Below are positions 5,797 through 6,365 of a DNA stretch of 6,365 nt, piece after piece. The stretch comes from Paenibacillus sp. (GTDB lineage Bacteria > Bacillota > Bacilli > Paenibacillales > Paenibacillaceae), in NCBI GenBank assembly GCA_029256665.1, contig JAQSXN010000241.1, positions 1 to 6,365 on the forward strand. The letters run 5' to 3'. A model generated the notes under the pieces. It had not been told where the DNA came from and did no database searches. It saw only the letters and a program-made list of their open reading frames with translations. Each line of letters opens with the position of its first letter. Within the stretch, counting starts at the first letter, position 1. The translations under genes and the position numbers were made by a program.

Positions 5797-6300
5797 ATGT
5801 ACAAGCTGCTGCTGATCGTGATGATGATGGCGATTTGGATGGCCGTTCATCTCATCGGAATCGAAGAGGAGCTCGCGATGAAGACCTTGTCCCAGGGCAA
5901 GCGTGCGGTGAACAGGGCAGCGCATGCCGCTGCCCAGCAGCTCGACAAGGCGGCGCTGGGCGACGGCGTGCTCCGCATCGACGGTGCGGCCGCCGCGGAA
6001 GCGGCGACAATGTATTTGGGCGGCAACCTGCTCCTGGACGCAACCGGCGCGCCGCTTCCGAGCTCCTACTTGAGAGAGCCTGTCGAGGTTCTCGTGTTCG
6101 ATATTGTTAATAGCGAGCAATCATTTCCGTTCTATTATCGCAATGAAGAACATGATTTCGAAGCTGTTTTGCGCAAGCCCGGCGTCGTAATGATCGTCAA
6201 AGTGGTCTATCCGAGGGCATTCCGGGTGCTGGATCCGATCGAATGGGAAATAAGGGGGGCCGCGGAGCTTGTGGCGAGTATACAACAGGATGTGTGGTAG
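5797..6300 (+). CDS. 167-aa one-helix TadE/TadG-like protein, candidate minor pseudopilin
   Basis: A 167-aa protein starting MYK, with one helix at about 3-21, an amphipathic stalk (about 22-55, including KRAVNRAAHAAAQQLD), an Ala-rich stretch RIDGAAAAEAATMYLGGNLLLD (given in two parts: RIDGAAAAEA at 60-69, then YLGGNLLLD at 73-81), and a C-terminal strand VVMIVKVVYP (130-139). The strand ending in Tyr-Pro matches the plan of the 141-aa protein upstream, so the two may be related subunits. It follows a 102-bp gap without a terminator, so it is probably still in the operon as its last gene. Start chosen on the ATG at 5797, preceded by a purine-rich AAGGGGAGGAGGAGAAGG (5773-5790). Probable minor pilin or tip component; family not certain. 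Confidence 0.78.
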   Translation: MYKLLLIVMMMAIWMAVHLIGIEEELAMKTLSQGKRAVNRAAHAAAQQLDKAALGDGVLRIDGAAAAEAATMYLGGNLLLDATGAPLPSSYLREPVEVLVFDIVNSEQSFPFYYRNEEHDFEAVLRKPGVVMIVKVVYPRAFRVLDPIEWEIRGAAELVASIQQDVW

Positions 6301-6329
6301 GACTATCTGTCTAATGAGATCGCCCATGG

Positions 6330-6365
6330 ACAGAGAGGCCATCGATCGGCAGATGGCCTCTTTGT
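6330..6365 (+). terminator. Intrinsic terminator at the operon end (cut by the window edge)
   Basis: A 14-bp stem (6330-6343 with 6352-6365, one G-U pair, core AGAGGCCATC/GATGGCCTCT) encloses an 8-nt loop, beginning 30 nt after the last stop codon. The 3' arm ends TTTGT at the window edge, so any following T-run is not visible. Position and strength make it the likely end of the tad transcript. Confidence 0.75.

Noticed and set aside
1..6365. CRISPR array, tRNA/rRNA, insertion sequence or phage genes
   Set aside because: No spaced direct repeats, no transposase or integrase motifs, no cloverleaf or rRNA-like stretch seen on either strand.

Overview
The window looks like one complete gene cluster for a Tad/Flp-type machine (type IVc pilus or related secretion apparatus) from a monoderm, fairly GC-rich member of the Bacillota, most likely a Paenibacillaceae relative (Paenibacillus/Cohnella type). 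The reasons are the gene order (SAF protein, MinD-like protein, CpaF-type ATPase, two GspF-type membrane proteins, then small one-helix membrane proteins), strong AAGGAGG-type ribosome binding sites, and the absence of any secretin or outer-membrane component. The genus assignment is inference.

Layout: an intrinsic-terminator-like hairpin (14-63) ends only 26 nt before the first start codon. Nine plus-strand genes follow: a CpaB-like SAF protein (90-833), a TadZ/CpaE-like MinD-fold protein with a degenerate P-loop (830-1681), the CpaF/TadA ATPase (1678-3063), TadB (3060-3995), TadC (4012-4902), two very small membrane peptides of 49 and 48 aa (4944-5093, 5126-5272), and two larger one-helix proteins of 141 and 167 aa (5269-5694, 5797-6300). 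A second terminator-like hairpin lies at the right edge (6330-6365). Four junctions are ATGA stop/start overlaps, which points to a translationally coupled operon. No gene-free stretch exceeds 300 bases; the longest gap is 102 bases (5695-5796) and holds short ATTAGG repeats.

How it probably works: CpaF hydrolyses ATP at the inner face of the membrane and drives the TadB/TadC platform, which extracts small membrane-anchored subunits and polymerises them. The TadZ-like protein may position the machine. In diderms CpaB works at the secretin; here it has no visible secretin partner. The four downstream one-helix proteins are the natural candidates for the pilin and minor pilins, and the 49-aa protein has by far the best ribosome binding site. 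No prepilin peptidase is encoded in the window, and none of the four candidates shows the usual Flp cleavage motif, so the identity and processing of the filament subunit is the main open question.
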